64,000 nucleotides of DNA from Kutzneria sp036403095 (GCA_036403095.1 DASWRQ010000123.1:1-64000), one strand, 5' to 3'. Shown: positions 32,863-41,116, numbered from the stretch's first letter. Translations and numbers: made by a program. The notes: generated by a model not told the origin, from the letters alone.

Positions 32863-33813
32863 TTAGGCCCAGAGGTGGCCGTCCATGCGCTGCGCGGCCT
32901 CGTCGAGGGTGCCGGCGTAGGCGCCGGTGGACAGGTACTTCCAGCCGCCGTCGGCGACGACGAAGACCACGTCGGCGTCCTTGCCGGCGGCGGCGGCCTT
33001 CTCGGCGGCGGCGAGGGCGGCGTGCAGGATCGCCCCGGTGGAGATGCCGGCGAAGATGCCCTCGGACTCCAGCAGCTGCCGGGTGCGGCGCAGGGCGTCG
33101 TAGGAGCCGACGGAGTAGCGGCCGGTGAGCACCTCGGGGTCGTACAGCTCGGGCACGAAGCCCTCGTCGAGGTTGCGCAGGCCGTAGACCAGCTCGCCGT
33201 ACCGGGGCTCGGCGGCGATGATCTGGATGTCGGGCTTGTGCTCACGCAGGAACCGCCCGGCGCCGACCAGGGTGCCGGTGGTGCCGAGGCCGGCCACGAA
33301 GTGCGTCACCGACGGCAGGTCGCGCAGGATCTCCGGACCGGTGCCCTCGTAGTGCGCCCGCGCGTTGGCCGGGTTGCCGTACTGGTAGAGCATCACCCAG
33401 TCGGCGTTCTGCTTGGCCAGTTCCTTGGCCATCGCCACGGCCTGGTTGGAGCCGCCGGCGGCCGGCGAGAACACGATCCGGGCGCCGTAGGCCTGCAGCA
33501 GCTGCTTGCGCTCGGTGGAGGTGTTCTCCGGCATCACGCAGACCAGGCCGTAGCCCTTGAGCTTGGCCGCCATGGCCAGCGAGATGCCGGTGTTGCCGGA
33601 GGTGGGCTCCAGGATCGTGCAGCCCGGGGACAGGGTGCCGTCCCGCTCGGCCGCCTCGATCATGGCCAGCGCGGGCCGGTCCTTGATCGAGCCGGTCGGG
33701 TTGCGGTCCTCGAGCTTCGCCCACAGCCGCACCGTCTCCGACGGCGACAGCCGGGGCAGCCCGACCAGCGGGGTGTCCCCGAGCGCGTCGAGCAGCGAGT
33801 CGTACCGGGCCAC
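32863..33813 (-). CDS. cysM: CysO-dependent O-phosphoserine sulfhydrylase CysM
   Basis: 316 residues from GTG 33813. PLP lysine in PTGSIKDRPA, the substrate loop EPTSGNTGISLA and the phosphate-binding GLGTTGTLVGAGR. The C-terminal region ending DGHLWA resembles that of mycobacterial CysM, which takes O-phosphoserine and sulfur from CysO thiocarboxylate. It forms CysO-Cys, cleaved by Mec. The gene follows cysO by four bases, in the order mec-cysO-cysM. Confidence 0.94.
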   Translation of the reverse strand: MARYDSLLDALGDTPLVGLPRLSPSETVRLWAKLEDRNPTGSIKDRPALAMIEAAERDGTLSPGCTILEPTSGNTGISLAMAAKLKGYGLVCVMPENTSTERKQLLQAYGARIVFSPAAGGSNQAVAMAKELAKQNADWVMLYQYGNPANARAHYEGTGPEILRDLPSVTHFVAGLGTTGTLVGAGRFLREHKPDIQIIAAEPRYGELVYGLRNLDEGFVPELYDPEVLTGRYSVGSYDALRRTRQLLESEGIFAGISTGAILHAALAAAEKAAAAGKDADVVFVVADGGWKYLSTGAYAGTLDEAAQRMDGHLWA

Positions 33814-33817
33814 GACG

Positions 33818-34096
33818 TCAGCGCATGCCGCCGGCCACGGCCGGCAGGATGGTCACGTTGTCGCCGTCGGCGACCTTGGCCTCGAGGCCGCCGGCGAAGC
33901 GGACGTCCTCGTCGTTGACGTAGATGTTGACGAAGCGGTGCAACACGCCGTCCTTGACCAGGCGGGACTTCAGGCCGCCGTGGTTGGCCTCGAGGTTGTC
34001 GATCACCTCGGACAGGGTCGCCCCGGCGGCCTCGACGGACTTCTCACCGCCGGTGTGGGTGCGCAGGATCGTCGGGATCGAGACGGTGATGGCCAT
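33818..34096 (-). CDS. cysO: Sulfur-carrier protein CysO with C-terminal extension
   Basis: 92 residues, ubiquitin-like (ThiS/MoaD). ITVSIPTILRTHTGGEKSV, FVNIYVNDEDVRF and DGDNVTILPAVAGG match mycobacterial CysO closely. Active carriers end in a free Gly-Gly that is adenylated and thiocarboxylated. Here the gene continues two codons, giving GG-Met-Arg, so the tail must be removed first. The adjacent Mec metalloprotease is the obvious candidate processor. Between mec and cysM. Confidence 0.93.
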   Translation of the reverse strand: MAITVSIPTILRTHTGGEKSVEAAGATLSEVIDNLEANHGGLKSRLVKDGVLHRFVNIYVNDEDVRFAGGLEAKVADGDNVTILPAVAGGMR

Positions 34097-34155
34097 GTGC
34101 TGTTCAACCTCCGCTATCGCCTTGACTGTTGGCTGGGACACCCGGCGCGGGCCGG

Positions 34156-34572
34156 TTATTCCCGGTAGGACTCGACGATCTCCACCGGCTCCTCGGCGAT
34201 CTCGCCGTCGACGATCCGGTAGGACCGGAACTCGTGGCGGTCCGGCTCCCGGGTGGACACCAGCACGTAGTGCGCGTCGGGCTCGCCCGCGTAGGACACG
34301 TCGGTGCGCGACGGGTAGGCCTCGGTCGCGGTGTGCGAGTGGTAGACCACCGCCGGCACCTCGTCGTTGCCGTCCATCTCCCGGTACAGCCGCAGCAGGT
34401 CGCCCGACTCGAACTCGTAGAACGTGGGCGAGCGCGCGGCGTTGAGCATCGGCACGAAGCGCTCGGGCCGGTCCGGGGACGGGCCCGCGATCACCCCGCA
34501 CGCCTCGTCGGGGTGGTCCCGGCGGGCGTGTTCGACAATGGCCTCGACCAGGTCACGGCGGATCACCAGCAC
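34156..34572 (-). CDS. mec: CysO-cysteine peptidase Mec (JAMM)
   Basis: 138 residues from GTG 34572. The JAMM zinc motif is complete: Glu in DEACGVIAG and HSHTATEAYPSRTD. In mycobacteria this enzyme releases cysteine from the CysO-Cys adduct made by CysM. Here it may also remove the Met-Arg tail of the CysO precursor (inference). First gene of the mec-cysO-cysM run; the diverged DUF2017-like gene ends 45 bases upstream. Confidence 0.93.
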   Translation of the reverse strand: MLVIRRDLVEAIVEHARRDHPDEACGVIAGPSPDRPERFVPMLNAARSPTFYEFESGDLLRLYREMDGNDEVPAVVYHSHTATEAYPSRTDVSYAGEPDAHYVLVSTREPDRHEFRSYRIVDGEIAEEPVEIVESYRE

Positions 34573-34617
34573 ACCGTCATCCTAGTAGGTGGCCGGGGTT
34601 GTCCCGGGGTGTGGGAA

Positions 34618-35136
34618 TCAGCCGGTCAGCTGGGCGGCCAGCTCCGGGCGCAGCGCCCGGACCAGCTGTCCCTGCAGCTCGGCGAACAGTCCGGCGCTGC
34701 GAAGCTGGGCATCACCCGACCGGGTGTCGCCCTGCGTGCCGCGCGGCACCCACACCAGCCGGGCCTGCCCGAGCACCCGGATCCAGTCGTCCACGCCGGC
34801 CAGCGGATAGCTCACCGGGCCGGTGTCCGGGATCGAGGCCAGCACCCGGCGGGCCGCGTCGCGCAGCTCCACCCGCAGGTCGTTGCCCCAGCGGGCGAGG
34901 AACTCCTGCGCCGACGGCGAGTAGTCCGACACCGGCGGCAGCAGCCGGTCCAGCAGCTCCAGCCGGTCCCGCCGGAACATCAGGCGGTCCCGGAAGCCGC
35001 CCTGCGCCGGCATGTCGTCCAGGTACCGGGCCAGCGTGCCGATGCCCTCCCGCAGCGCCGACACCGTGTGCTCGGTCAGGTTCAGCAGCACCTGGCTCTC
35101 GCCGACGACCACGTCGAAGCCGTGCGACCAGCTCAT
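34618..35136 (-). CDS. Diverged DUF2017-like protein (paralogue)
   Basis: 172 residues. Middle region LLDRLLPPVSDYSPSAQEFL, GNDLRVELRDAARRVLASIP and VDDWIRVLGQARLVW lines up by eye with the orthodox DUF2017 product at 36.4 kb (LLPDFHRL, PELLEFKTGVAQIV, AEAWLSAINDVRLAL). The end, ELQGQLVRALRPELA, echoes the 28-residue peptide encoded at 35369-35455. Its start overlaps the ClpS-like stop (ATGA), reproducing the clpS-DUF2017 order of the housekeeping pair. Function unknown; a partner of the ClpS-like protein is the simplest idea. Confidence 0.72.
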   Translation of the reverse strand: MSWSHGFDVVVGESQVLLNLTEHTVSALREGIGTLARYLDDMPAQGGFRDRLMFRRDRLELLDRLLPPVSDYSPSAQEFLARWGNDLRVELRDAARRVLASIPDTGPVSYPLAGVDDWIRVLGQARLVWVPRGTQGDTRSGDAQLRSAGLFAELQGQLVRALRPELAAQLTG

Positions 35137-35372
35137 GGCCTGTTCCTCTCGATCACCGGCCGCAGCCCGAAGCCCAGCATCCGGGCGGCGATCACCTCGG
35201 CGTCGGCCCGCGTCGCCGCCAGCCCCACCGTCGCCTTGCCGTCCACCTCGATCTGCCTGGTCAGCGCGACCGCGTCGGACAGCGGCAGCCCGCACACCCG
35301 GTTCAGCACGTCGGCCACCACCGCGTCCTCGCTGCGCAGGTCGTTGTAGGCGACCACCCGGAACTCGGTCAT
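35133..35372 (-). CDS. Diverged ClpS-like adaptor (paralogue)
   Basis: 79 residues. RVVAYNDLRSEDAVVADVL, LSDAVALTRQIEVDGKATVGL and DAEVIAARML follow ClpS throughout, with the same spacing as E. coli ClpS. The N-degron pocket is altered: N-D is kept, but the second Asp of NDD is Leu, and the His of VHxxGKA is replaced by Glu (IEVDGKA). It starts with ATGA overlap on a 28-codon gene and overlaps the DUF2017-like gene at the other end. It should still fit the ClpC N-domain but probably does not bind ordinary N-degrons. Confidence 0.78.
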   Translation of the reverse strand: MTEFRVVAYNDLRSEDAVVADVLNRVCGLPLSDAVALTRQIEVDGKATVGLAATRADAEVIAARMLGFGLRPVIERNRP

Positions 35373-35455
35373 TGCGGACCCATTCCCACCAGCTCCGGCC
35401 GCAACGTCGCCACGATCTGGTACTGCACCGCGGTCAGGTAGTGCCAGTCCGTCAC
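35369..35455 (-). CDS. 28-residue coupled micro-gene, DUF2017-tail-like
   Basis: GTG 35455 overlaps the P1-peptidase stop (GTGA) and the stop overlaps the ClpS-like start (ATGA), so the peptide is probably translated as part of one operon. It starts MTDWHYLTAVQYQIV, continues ATLRPELVG and ends GPQ. WHYLTAVQYQIVATL aligns with YHWLTWVQESLVTAV at the end of the orthodox DUF2017 protein, and QYQIVATLRPEL with QGQLVRALRPEL at the end of the diverged one. GGGGGG precedes the start. It is either a separate helix peptide or a remnant of duplication. Confidence 0.6.
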   Translation of the reverse strand: MTDWHYLTAVQYQIVATLRPELVGMGPQ

Positions 35456-36426
35456 TTTCCCCCCAGAGCCTCCGGCCATGCGTCACGGTACGCCGGGACA
35501 CCGGCCACCGTGGTGGCCGCGAGCATCCCGTGCACGATGGCCCGGGCGAACACCTGCGCGCCGGCCTCGCACACCCGGTCCAGCGCCATGCCCCGCACCC
35601 CCGACAGCTCCTGCCGGCCGGTGGCCAGCGCGAAGATGGTGTCGCCGTCGTACATGGCGTGCGCGGGCCGGATGGCCCGGGCCAGGCCGTCGTGGGCGAC
35701 GGCGGCGATCCGCTGGCACTCGGCCTTGGACAGCACGGCGTCGACGGCGACCACACCGATCGTGGTGTTCAACGCGGAGCGCTTGGGCCGCAGTTCCACG
35801 GCCGGCGCGCCGGGCACGGACACGCCGAACTCGCCGTCGATCTCATGGTCGAGGGCCCAGGGCAGGCCGGCGGGACTCACGGCCTCCCCCATGGCGTTCA
35901 CGGCCGCGATGGCGCCGACGGTGAGCCCGTCGACGACCATGCTGGCGGTGCCGATGCCGCCCTTCAGCGACCCGCACCGAGCGCCGGTCCCGGCGCCGAC
36001 GCAGCCCTGCTGGACGGGCCCGGCGGAGGCTGCCTCGCAAGCCGCGTAACCGAAGGAGGCGTCGGGGCGGTTGCCCCAGTCGCTCAGCTTGAGGTCGAAC
36101 AGCACGGCCGACGGCACCACCGGCACGACCTCGTGCGGCAACTCCCCCACGCGGACGCCGTGGTTGCGCTCGGCCAGCCAGCGCATCACGCCGTCGGCCG
36201 CGGCCAGCCCGTAGGCGCTGCCGCCGGTCAGGCACACGCCATGGATCTCCTGCACCAGTCGGGACGGCTCCAGCACGTCGGTCTCCCGCGTGCCGGGCGC
36301 GCCGCCACGCTGGTCCACTCCGGCCACCGCGCCGTCCGGCGTCAGCACCACGGTTGTGCCGGTGGCCCAGCCGTCGCCCAGCCGCTGGTACTGGCCGACC
36401 AGCACACCGGGCACGTCGGTGATCAC
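35452..36426 (-). CDS. P1-family (DmpA-like) aminopeptidase
   Basis: 324 residues. GVLVGQYQRLGDGWATGTTVVL, VCLTGGSAYGLAAADGVMRWL and the autoprocessing site NTTIGVVAVDA, where the nucleophile becomes the new N-terminus, define the DmpA/P1 fold. Likely an N-terminal-nucleophile peptidase acting on small peptides or amides. Corresponds to Rv1333 in order. Starts with ATGA overlap on the DUF2017 stop and ends with GTGA overlap on the micro-gene. Confidence 0.9.
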   Translation of the reverse strand: MITDVPGVLVGQYQRLGDGWATGTTVVLTPDGAVAGVDQRGGAPGTRETDVLEPSRLVQEIHGVCLTGGSAYGLAAADGVMRWLAERNHGVRVGELPHEVVPVVPSAVLFDLKLSDWGNRPDASFGYAACEAASAGPVQQGCVGAGTGARCGSLKGGIGTASMVVDGLTVGAIAAVNAMGEAVSPAGLPWALDHEIDGEFGVSVPGAPAVELRPKRSALNTTIGVVAVDAVLSKAECQRIAAVAHDGLARAIRPAHAMYDGDTIFALATGRQELSGVRGMALDRVCEAGAQVFARAIVHGMLAATTVAGVPAYRDAWPEALGGK

Positions 36427-36980
36427 GACGACACCGCGGTGACCAGACTCTCCTGCACCCAGGTGAGCCAGTGGTAGACGCCGAGGTGCGAGGACCGGGG
36501 ATCGTCCTCGGGCAGCTCGTCCGGCATGTCCTCGGTGACGTCAAGGGCCGTGCCCAGGGCCAGCCGCACGTCGTTGATCGCCGACAGCCACGCCTCGGCC
36601 TGCTCCACCGACAGCAGGACCTGGCCGCCGTCGGGCGGACAGGTGTCCATCACGATCTGCGCCACGCCGGTCTTGAACTCCAGCAGCTCCGGCTCGTGCA
36701 GGCTGCGCAGCGCGGCCGCCGAGTCCAGGTCCTCCTTGGTCGGCTGGTCGTCGTCCAACCGGTGGAAGTCGGGCAGCAGCCGGGACAGGATCGGGTCGTC
36801 CGGGGCCGTCGACGGTCCCACCCTGATCCCCGTCAGCTCGGCCAGCTCGTCATCGGGCGCGTCCTGCTCCCGGGCGGCCAGCATGTCCAGCACCTGGCCG
36901 ACCAGCCCGCGCAGGATCGCCGCCTCCTGCCGGTCCACCTCGGCGGCCACCTGCTCGCCGCGCCGCCGCCAACCGCGCAC
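36423..36980 (-). CDS. DUF2017 protein (ClpS partner gene)
   Basis: 185 residues from GTG 36980, whose G is the last base of the clpS stop (TAGTG). Sequence pattern AAILRGLVGQVLDMLAAR, DPILSRLLPDFHR, VEQAEAWLSAINDVRLALG, then YHWLTWVQESLVTAV is standard for the family. DUF2017 genes almost always follow clpS in actinobacteria, suggesting a role with ClpS/ClpC proteolysis, but no biochemistry is known to me. Confidence 0.92.
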   Translation of the reverse strand: MRGWRRRGEQVAAEVDRQEAAILRGLVGQVLDMLAAREQDAPDDELAELTGIRVGPSTAPDDPILSRLLPDFHRLDDDQPTKEDLDSAAALRSLHEPELLEFKTGVAQIVMDTCPPDGGQVLLSVEQAEAWLSAINDVRLALGTALDVTEDMPDELPEDDPRSSHLGVYHWLTWVQESLVTAVSS

Positions 36981-37267
36981 TACGAGTCCTGCTGCATGGT
37001 CGCCCACAGGCCGGCGGCGTGCAGTTTCGCCACGTCGGTCTCCACCTTCTCCTTGCTGCCCGATGACACGATCGCCCGGCCCTTGTGGTGCACGTCGAGC
37101 ATCAGCTTGGTGGCCTTCTCGCGGCTGTAGCCGAAGATCTTCTGGAGCACGTAGGTGACGTAGGACATCAGGTTGACCGGGTCGTTCCACACGACGGTCA
37201 GCCACGGATGGTCCTCGCTCCCGACCGACTCCACCTCCGGCTTGTGCTGCTCGACGGGCGTGGTCAT
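36980..37267 (-). CDS. clpS: ATP-dependent Clp protease adaptor ClpS
   Basis: 95 residues from ATG 37267. LTVVWNDPVNLMSYVTYVL and the key KLMLDVHHKGRAIV with the N-degron-binding His are present, so this is the orthodox adaptor that hands N-end-rule substrates to ClpC-ClpP. It heads the clpS-DUF2017-P1 peptidase operon and is divergent from pncB with a 43-base gap. A second, altered ClpS-like gene lies 1.6 kb downstream. Confidence 0.94.
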   Translation of the reverse strand: MTTPVEQHKPEVESVGSEDHPWLTVVWNDPVNLMSYVTYVLQKIFGYSREKATKLMLDVHHKGRAIVSSGSKEKVETDVAKLHAAGLWATMQQDS

Positions 37268-37310
37268 ACCGCCAATGGTGTCATGCCGTTCCCCATTAGG
37301 CTGACCAGCT

Positions 37311-38609
37311 ATGACCAGTACGAGCACCGCGCTGCTCACCGACCACTACGAGCTGACGATGCTGTCCAGCGCACTGTGCGACGACACCGCGGACCGCCCC
37401 TGCGTGTTCGAGGTCTTCGCCCGCAGGCTGCCGGACGGCCGCCGTTACGGCGTGGTCGGCGGCACCGCCCGACTGCTGGAGGCGATCACCCGGTTCCGGT
37501 TCGAGCGGGCCGAGCTTGACCAGCTGGCCGCGGCCGACGTGGTGGACGAGCGGACGCTGGCCTGGTTGGCCGACTACGAGTTCACCGGCGACGTGGACGG
37601 CTACCCGGAGGGCGAGCTGTACTTCCCGGGCTCGCCGATCCTGACCGTGCGCGCGCCGTTCGCGACCGGCGTGGTGCTGGAGACGCTGGCGCTGTCGATC
37701 CTCAACCACGACAGCGCGATCGCCTCGGCGGCGGCCCGCATGGTCACCGCGGCCAACGGCCGTCGCATGATCGAGATGGGCTCGCGCCGCACGCACGAGG
37801 AGGCGGCGGTCGCCTCGGCCCGCGTCTCCTACCTGGCCGGCTTCACGGCGACGTCGAACCTGGAGGCGGGCCGCCGCTACGGCATCCCGACCGCCGGCAC
37901 CTCGGCCCACGCCTTCACGCTGCTGCACGACAGCGAGGAGGCGGCGTTCCGGGCGCAGGTGGAGAAACTGGGCGCGGGCACGACGTTGTTGGTCGACACG
38001 TACGACATCACCAAGGGCATCCAGACCGCGGTGGAGGTGGCCGGCCCGGAGCTGGGCGCGATCCGCATCGACTCCGGCGACGTCGGCCCGCTGGCCCGGC
38101 AGGCCCGCGAGCAGCTGGACTCGCTCGGCGCCCGCAACACGAAGATCGTCGTCTCCGGCGACCTCGACGAGTACGCCATCGCGGCGCTGCGGGCCGAGCC
38201 GGTGGACTCCTACGGCGTCGGCACCTCGCTGGTGACCGGCTCGGGTGCGCCGACCGCGGGCATGGTCTACAAGCTGGTGGAGGTTGAAGGCCGGCCGGTG
38301 GCCAAACGCAGCTCGCACAAGGAGTCCCGCGGCGGCCGCAAGGGCGCGCTGCGCCGCTACCGCGAAACCGGCACGGCGATCGAAGAGGTCGTCTATCGAG
38401 TCGATTCCTCTCTGGGGGTTCACAAGCCCGAGCTCGGCGAGCACGACCGCGACCTGCAGATCCCCCTGGTGCGGGCTGGACAGCCGGCGCCCGACCTGCC
38501 GACCATCGAGCAGAGCCGCGAACGGCTGCGGCAGGCCCTGGTCAGCGTGCCGTGGGAGGGCCTGAAGCTCTCGCACGGCGAACCGGCGATCCCGACGACT
38601 TTCCTGTGA
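37311..38609 (+). CDS. pncB: Nicotinate phosphoribosyltransferase
   Basis: 432 residues. Family marks are LLTDHYELTMLSSAL, the region MIEMGSRRTHEEAA with the phosphorylatable/active-site His area, and IRIDSGDVGPLARQ with GTSLVTGSG. It forms nicotinate mononucleotide from nicotinate and PRPP, with ATP hydrolysis. Followed eight bases later by a nicotinamidase gene, so the two make the Preiss-Handler salvage unit. clpS is divergent, as in mycobacteria. Confidence 0.95.
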   Translation: MTSTSTALLTDHYELTMLSSALCDDTADRPCVFEVFARRLPDGRRYGVVGGTARLLEAITRFRFERAELDQLAAADVVDERTLAWLADYEFTGDVDGYPEGELYFPGSPILTVRAPFATGVVLETLALSILNHDSAIASAAARMVTAANGRRMIEMGSRRTHEEAAVASARVSYLAGFTATSNLEAGRRYGIPTAGTSAHAFTLLHDSEEAAFRAQVEKLGAGTTLLVDTYDITKGIQTAVEVAGPELGAIRIDSGDVGPLARQAREQLDSLGARNTKIVVSGDLDEYAIAALRAEPVDSYGVGTSLVTGSGAPTAGMVYKLVEVEGRPVAKRSSHKESRGGRKGALRRYRETGTAIEEVVYRVDSSLGVHKPELGEHDRDLQIPLVRAGQPAPDLPTIEQSRERLRQALVSVPWEGLKLSHGEPAIPTTFL

Positions 38610-38617
38610 GGCGACCG

Positions 38618-39187
38618 ATGGCTACCGCACTGATCGTGGTGGACGTGCAGAACGACTTCTGCGAGGGCGGCTCGCTGGCGGTGGCCGGCGGCGCGGCCGT
38701 GGCGGCCGACATCTCGCGGCACATCGCGGCGCACCGGTACGACCACGTGGTCGCGACCCGCGACTACCACCAGGACCCGGGCGCGCACTTCAGCGACAGC
38801 CCGGACTACTCGTCGAGCTGGCCGGCGCACTGCGTGGCCGGCACGCCCGGCGCGTCGTTCCATCCGGAGCTGGACGTGGCGCCGATCGAGGCGGTGTTCT
38901 CCAAGGGCGCCAACGCGGCCGCGTACTCGGGCTTCGAAGGCGTCGGCCCGGAGGGCAAGTCGCTCGAGGAGTGGTTGCGCGGCAAGGGGGTCGACCACGT
39001 GGAGGTGGTCGGCCTCGCGATCGACTACTGCGTGAAGGCGACCGCGCGGCAAGCGCACGATCTGGGCTTCGACACCACCGTGCTGCTGGACCTGACCGCC
39101 GGCGTCGGGGCCAAGAGCACCGACTCCGCGCTGACCGAGTTGCAGGGCGCGGGCGTCATGCTCGTGGGTTCCCCGAGGGGCTACTGA
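38618..39187 (+). CDS. pncA: Nicotinamidase
   Basis: 189 residues from ATG 38618. The catalytic triad is visible: Asp in IVVDVQNDF, Lys in VFSKGANAAAYSGF and Cys in GLAIDYCVKATA; DYHQDPGAHF holds metal ligands. It deamidates nicotinamide to nicotinate, the substrate of the preceding pncB product. Stop codon lies in the loop of a terminator hairpin. Confidence 0.95.
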   Translation: MATALIVVDVQNDFCEGGSLAVAGGAAVAADISRHIAAHRYDHVVATRDYHQDPGAHFSDSPDYSSSWPAHCVAGTPGASFHPELDVAPIEAVFSKGANAAAYSGFEGVGPEGKSLEEWLRGKGVDHVEVVGLAIDYCVKATARQAHDLGFDTTVLLDLTAGVGAKSTDSALTELQGAGVMLVGSPRGY

Positions 39188-39199
39188 GCCCTCGGGGAA
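39169..39199. terminator. Hairpin at the pncA stop
   Basis: 11-base arms TTCCCCGAGGG and CCCTCGGGGAA with the TGA stop in the loop. It separates pncA from the convergent secreted-protein gene. Confidence 0.7.
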
Positions 39200-39203
39200 A
39201 CCG

Positions 39204-39851
39204 TCACGACACGGGTGAGCAGGCGGCGTGGCCGACGATGACCTCGCCGCTCATCGGGCCGTCCCCGTCGGGGAACAGCTGGATGTGCAGCATGTTGATG
39301 GTCACGCTGCCGTCGTTGGGTTGAGGCTGGATCACCTCGTTGAAGGTGATGCGGGCCTGCGGGTTGTCGGCCGGGCCGACGGTGGTGCTGTAGTTGGCCG
39401 GGATCGGCTTCGGCGCCGTGACCCCCTGCAGGCCGCTGAACTGGAAGTTCGCGGTCGTGCTGGTGGTCGTCGCCACGCAGCTGGCCGAGTAGTTGGCCAG
39501 CTTGATCTCCGGGCCGCCGTAGGGCACCAGGGCGGTCAGGTCGAAGCTGTCGCCGGTGGCCTGCATCTTGGCCGTCTTCGCGCCGGCGTCCTTGGTGCAC
39601 GTGGTGCTGCCGGCGCCGAAAGTGGCGACGCCGTAGGCATGCGTGCCCCGGCTGGAGTTGTGCTGGTCCGCGGTCACGTCGCACTGCGCGATGGGCGGCA
39701 CGGTGACCGGCCGGCCGGCCCTGGTCACGTCGACCTGCCCCAGCGAGGTCTGGCCAAGCGGCGTCGCCCCGGCCGGAACCGCCGTGAGCGCCATCGCCGC
39801 GATCACCGCGACCGCTCCGGCTCCGACGCGCCGCGCGCTCCTGCTGAACAT
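39204..39851 (-). CDS. Secreted protein of unknown function
   Basis: 215 residues with a clear signal peptide (RRVGAGAVAVIAAMALTAVPAGA). The mature part is beta-rich, with four cysteines able to form two disulfides (AQCDVTADQ, STTCTKDAG, SASCVATT and GHAACSPVS). No catalytic motif or anchor. Family not recognised. Confidence 0.7.
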   Translation of the reverse strand: MFSRSARRVGAGAVAVIAAMALTAVPAGATPLGQTSLGQVDVTRAGRPVTVPPIAQCDVTADQHNSSRGTHAYGVATFGAGSTTCTKDAGAKTAKMQATGDSFDLTALVPYGGPEIKLANYSASCVATTTSTTANFQFSGLQGVTAPKPIPANYSTTVGPADNPQARITFNEVIQPQPNDGSVTINMLHIQLFPDGDGPMSGEVIVGHAACSPVS

Positions 39852-39952
39852 CGTCGTCCTTTCTGGAGTGAGCTTCGTTCGCGTCCGATCATCTGCGCTC
39901 GCTCGCCGTCATGTAAGCGGATGGCGCGATAGCCACCCGGACGAGTGACAGG

Positions 39953-41116
39953 TCACCGGAGTGCGACCAATTCGGGGGTGTGCGCACCCACTCCGCCGGT
40001 GCCCAACAGCCGGTCGAGCGCGGCCACCACCCGATGGCCCGCCTGCCCGTCACCGAACGGGTTCTGGCCGGCCGGCAGGCGCAGGTGCGAGCCGAGCAGC
40101 CAGTCGGCCTCGGCGACGATGCGGGTGTCGTCGGTGCCGACCACCCAGGCGTAGCCGGCGTCGACCGCCTCGGTCCGGTCGGTGTGGTCCCGCACCACCA
40201 GCACCGGCACACCGAAACTCGGCGCCTCCTCCTGGAGGCCGCCCGAATCGGTCACGACCAGCGCCGACCGCCGCAGCGCGCGGATCAGGTCAGGGTAGTC
40301 CAGCGGCTCGCTCAGCCAGACCCGGTCGTGGCCCCGCAACGCGCCGGAGACCTGCGCCTGCACGGCCGGGTTCGGGTGCTCCGGCAGCAGGACGTGAATG
40401 TCGGGGTGACGGTCCACCATGGACCGCACGGCGGCGAGCACCCGGTCCAGCGGCTCGCCCCACGACTCACGGCGGTGCACGGTCACCAGCACGATCCGGC
40501 CACCGTCGGCGCTGACGCGCGCCTCCAGGTCGAGCAGGATCTCGCTGCGTGGCGGCAACTGGGCCGCGGCAACGTGCTGGAGCGCGTCCACAATGGTGTT
40601 GCCGGTGATGGTGATGCGCTCGCCCGGCACGGCCTCGGCCAGCAGCGTGCGGGCGGCGGCCTCGGTCGGCGCGAGGTGCAGCGCGGCGACCCGCGAGATC
40701 ATCTGCCGGTTGCCCTCCTCGGGGAAGGGCGCGGTCAGGTCGCCGGTGCGCAGCCCGGCGCCCAGGTGCGCGACAGGCACGCCGCGCCAGAACCCGGCCA
40801 GCGCGCCGGCCAGGGCGGTGGACGTGTCGCCCTGCACCATCACGGCGGCCGGACGGCGGCGCACGATCAGCTCGTCCAGCCGGCGCAGCATGCCGGCGAC
40901 CAGCTCGGCCTGGCTGCCGATCTCGCGTCGTAGCGGCACGAACGCGTCCGGCCGCAGGTCGAACGCGGACAGCGCCTGCTCGACCATGCCGACGTGCTGA
41001 CCGCTGTGCACGATCATCGGACGCAGCAGGGGGTGGCCGGCCAGCGCCTTCGCCACCGGCGCGGCCTTGAGTGCCTCCGGCCGGGTCCCGGCCAGCAACA
41101 GCACTTCGGTGCTCAC
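39953..41116 (-). CDS. wecB: Non-hydrolysing UDP-GlcNAc 2-epimerase
   Basis: 387 residues. GT-B fold marks: LLAGTRPEALKAAPVAKAL, HSGQHVGMVEQAL, VMVQGDTSTALAGALA, HLGAGLRTGDLTAPFPEEGNRQMI and TDSGGLQEEAPSFGVPVLV. It interconverts UDP-GlcNAc and UDP-ManNAc for surface polysaccharide or linkage units. The catalytic Asp and Glu and the HRRES motif (TVHRRESWG) are present. Standing alone; a gene with a GT2-like product lies 0.7 kb away on the other strand. Confidence 0.92.
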   Translation of the reverse strand: MSTEVLLLAGTRPEALKAAPVAKALAGHPLLRPMIVHSGQHVGMVEQALSAFDLRPDAFVPLRREIGSQAELVAGMLRRLDELIVRRRPAAVMVQGDTSTALAGALAGFWRGVPVAHLGAGLRTGDLTAPFPEEGNRQMISRVAALHLAPTEAAARTLLAEAVPGERITITGNTIVDALQHVAAAQLPPRSEILLDLEARVSADGGRIVLVTVHRRESWGEPLDRVLAAVRSMVDRHPDIHVLLPEHPNPAVQAQVSGALRGHDRVWLSEPLDYPDLIRALRRSALVVTDSGGLQEEAPSFGVPVLVVRDHTDRTEAVDAGYAWVVGTDDTRIVAEADWLLGSHLRLPAGQNPFGDGQAGHRVVAALDRLLGTGGVGAHTPELVALR

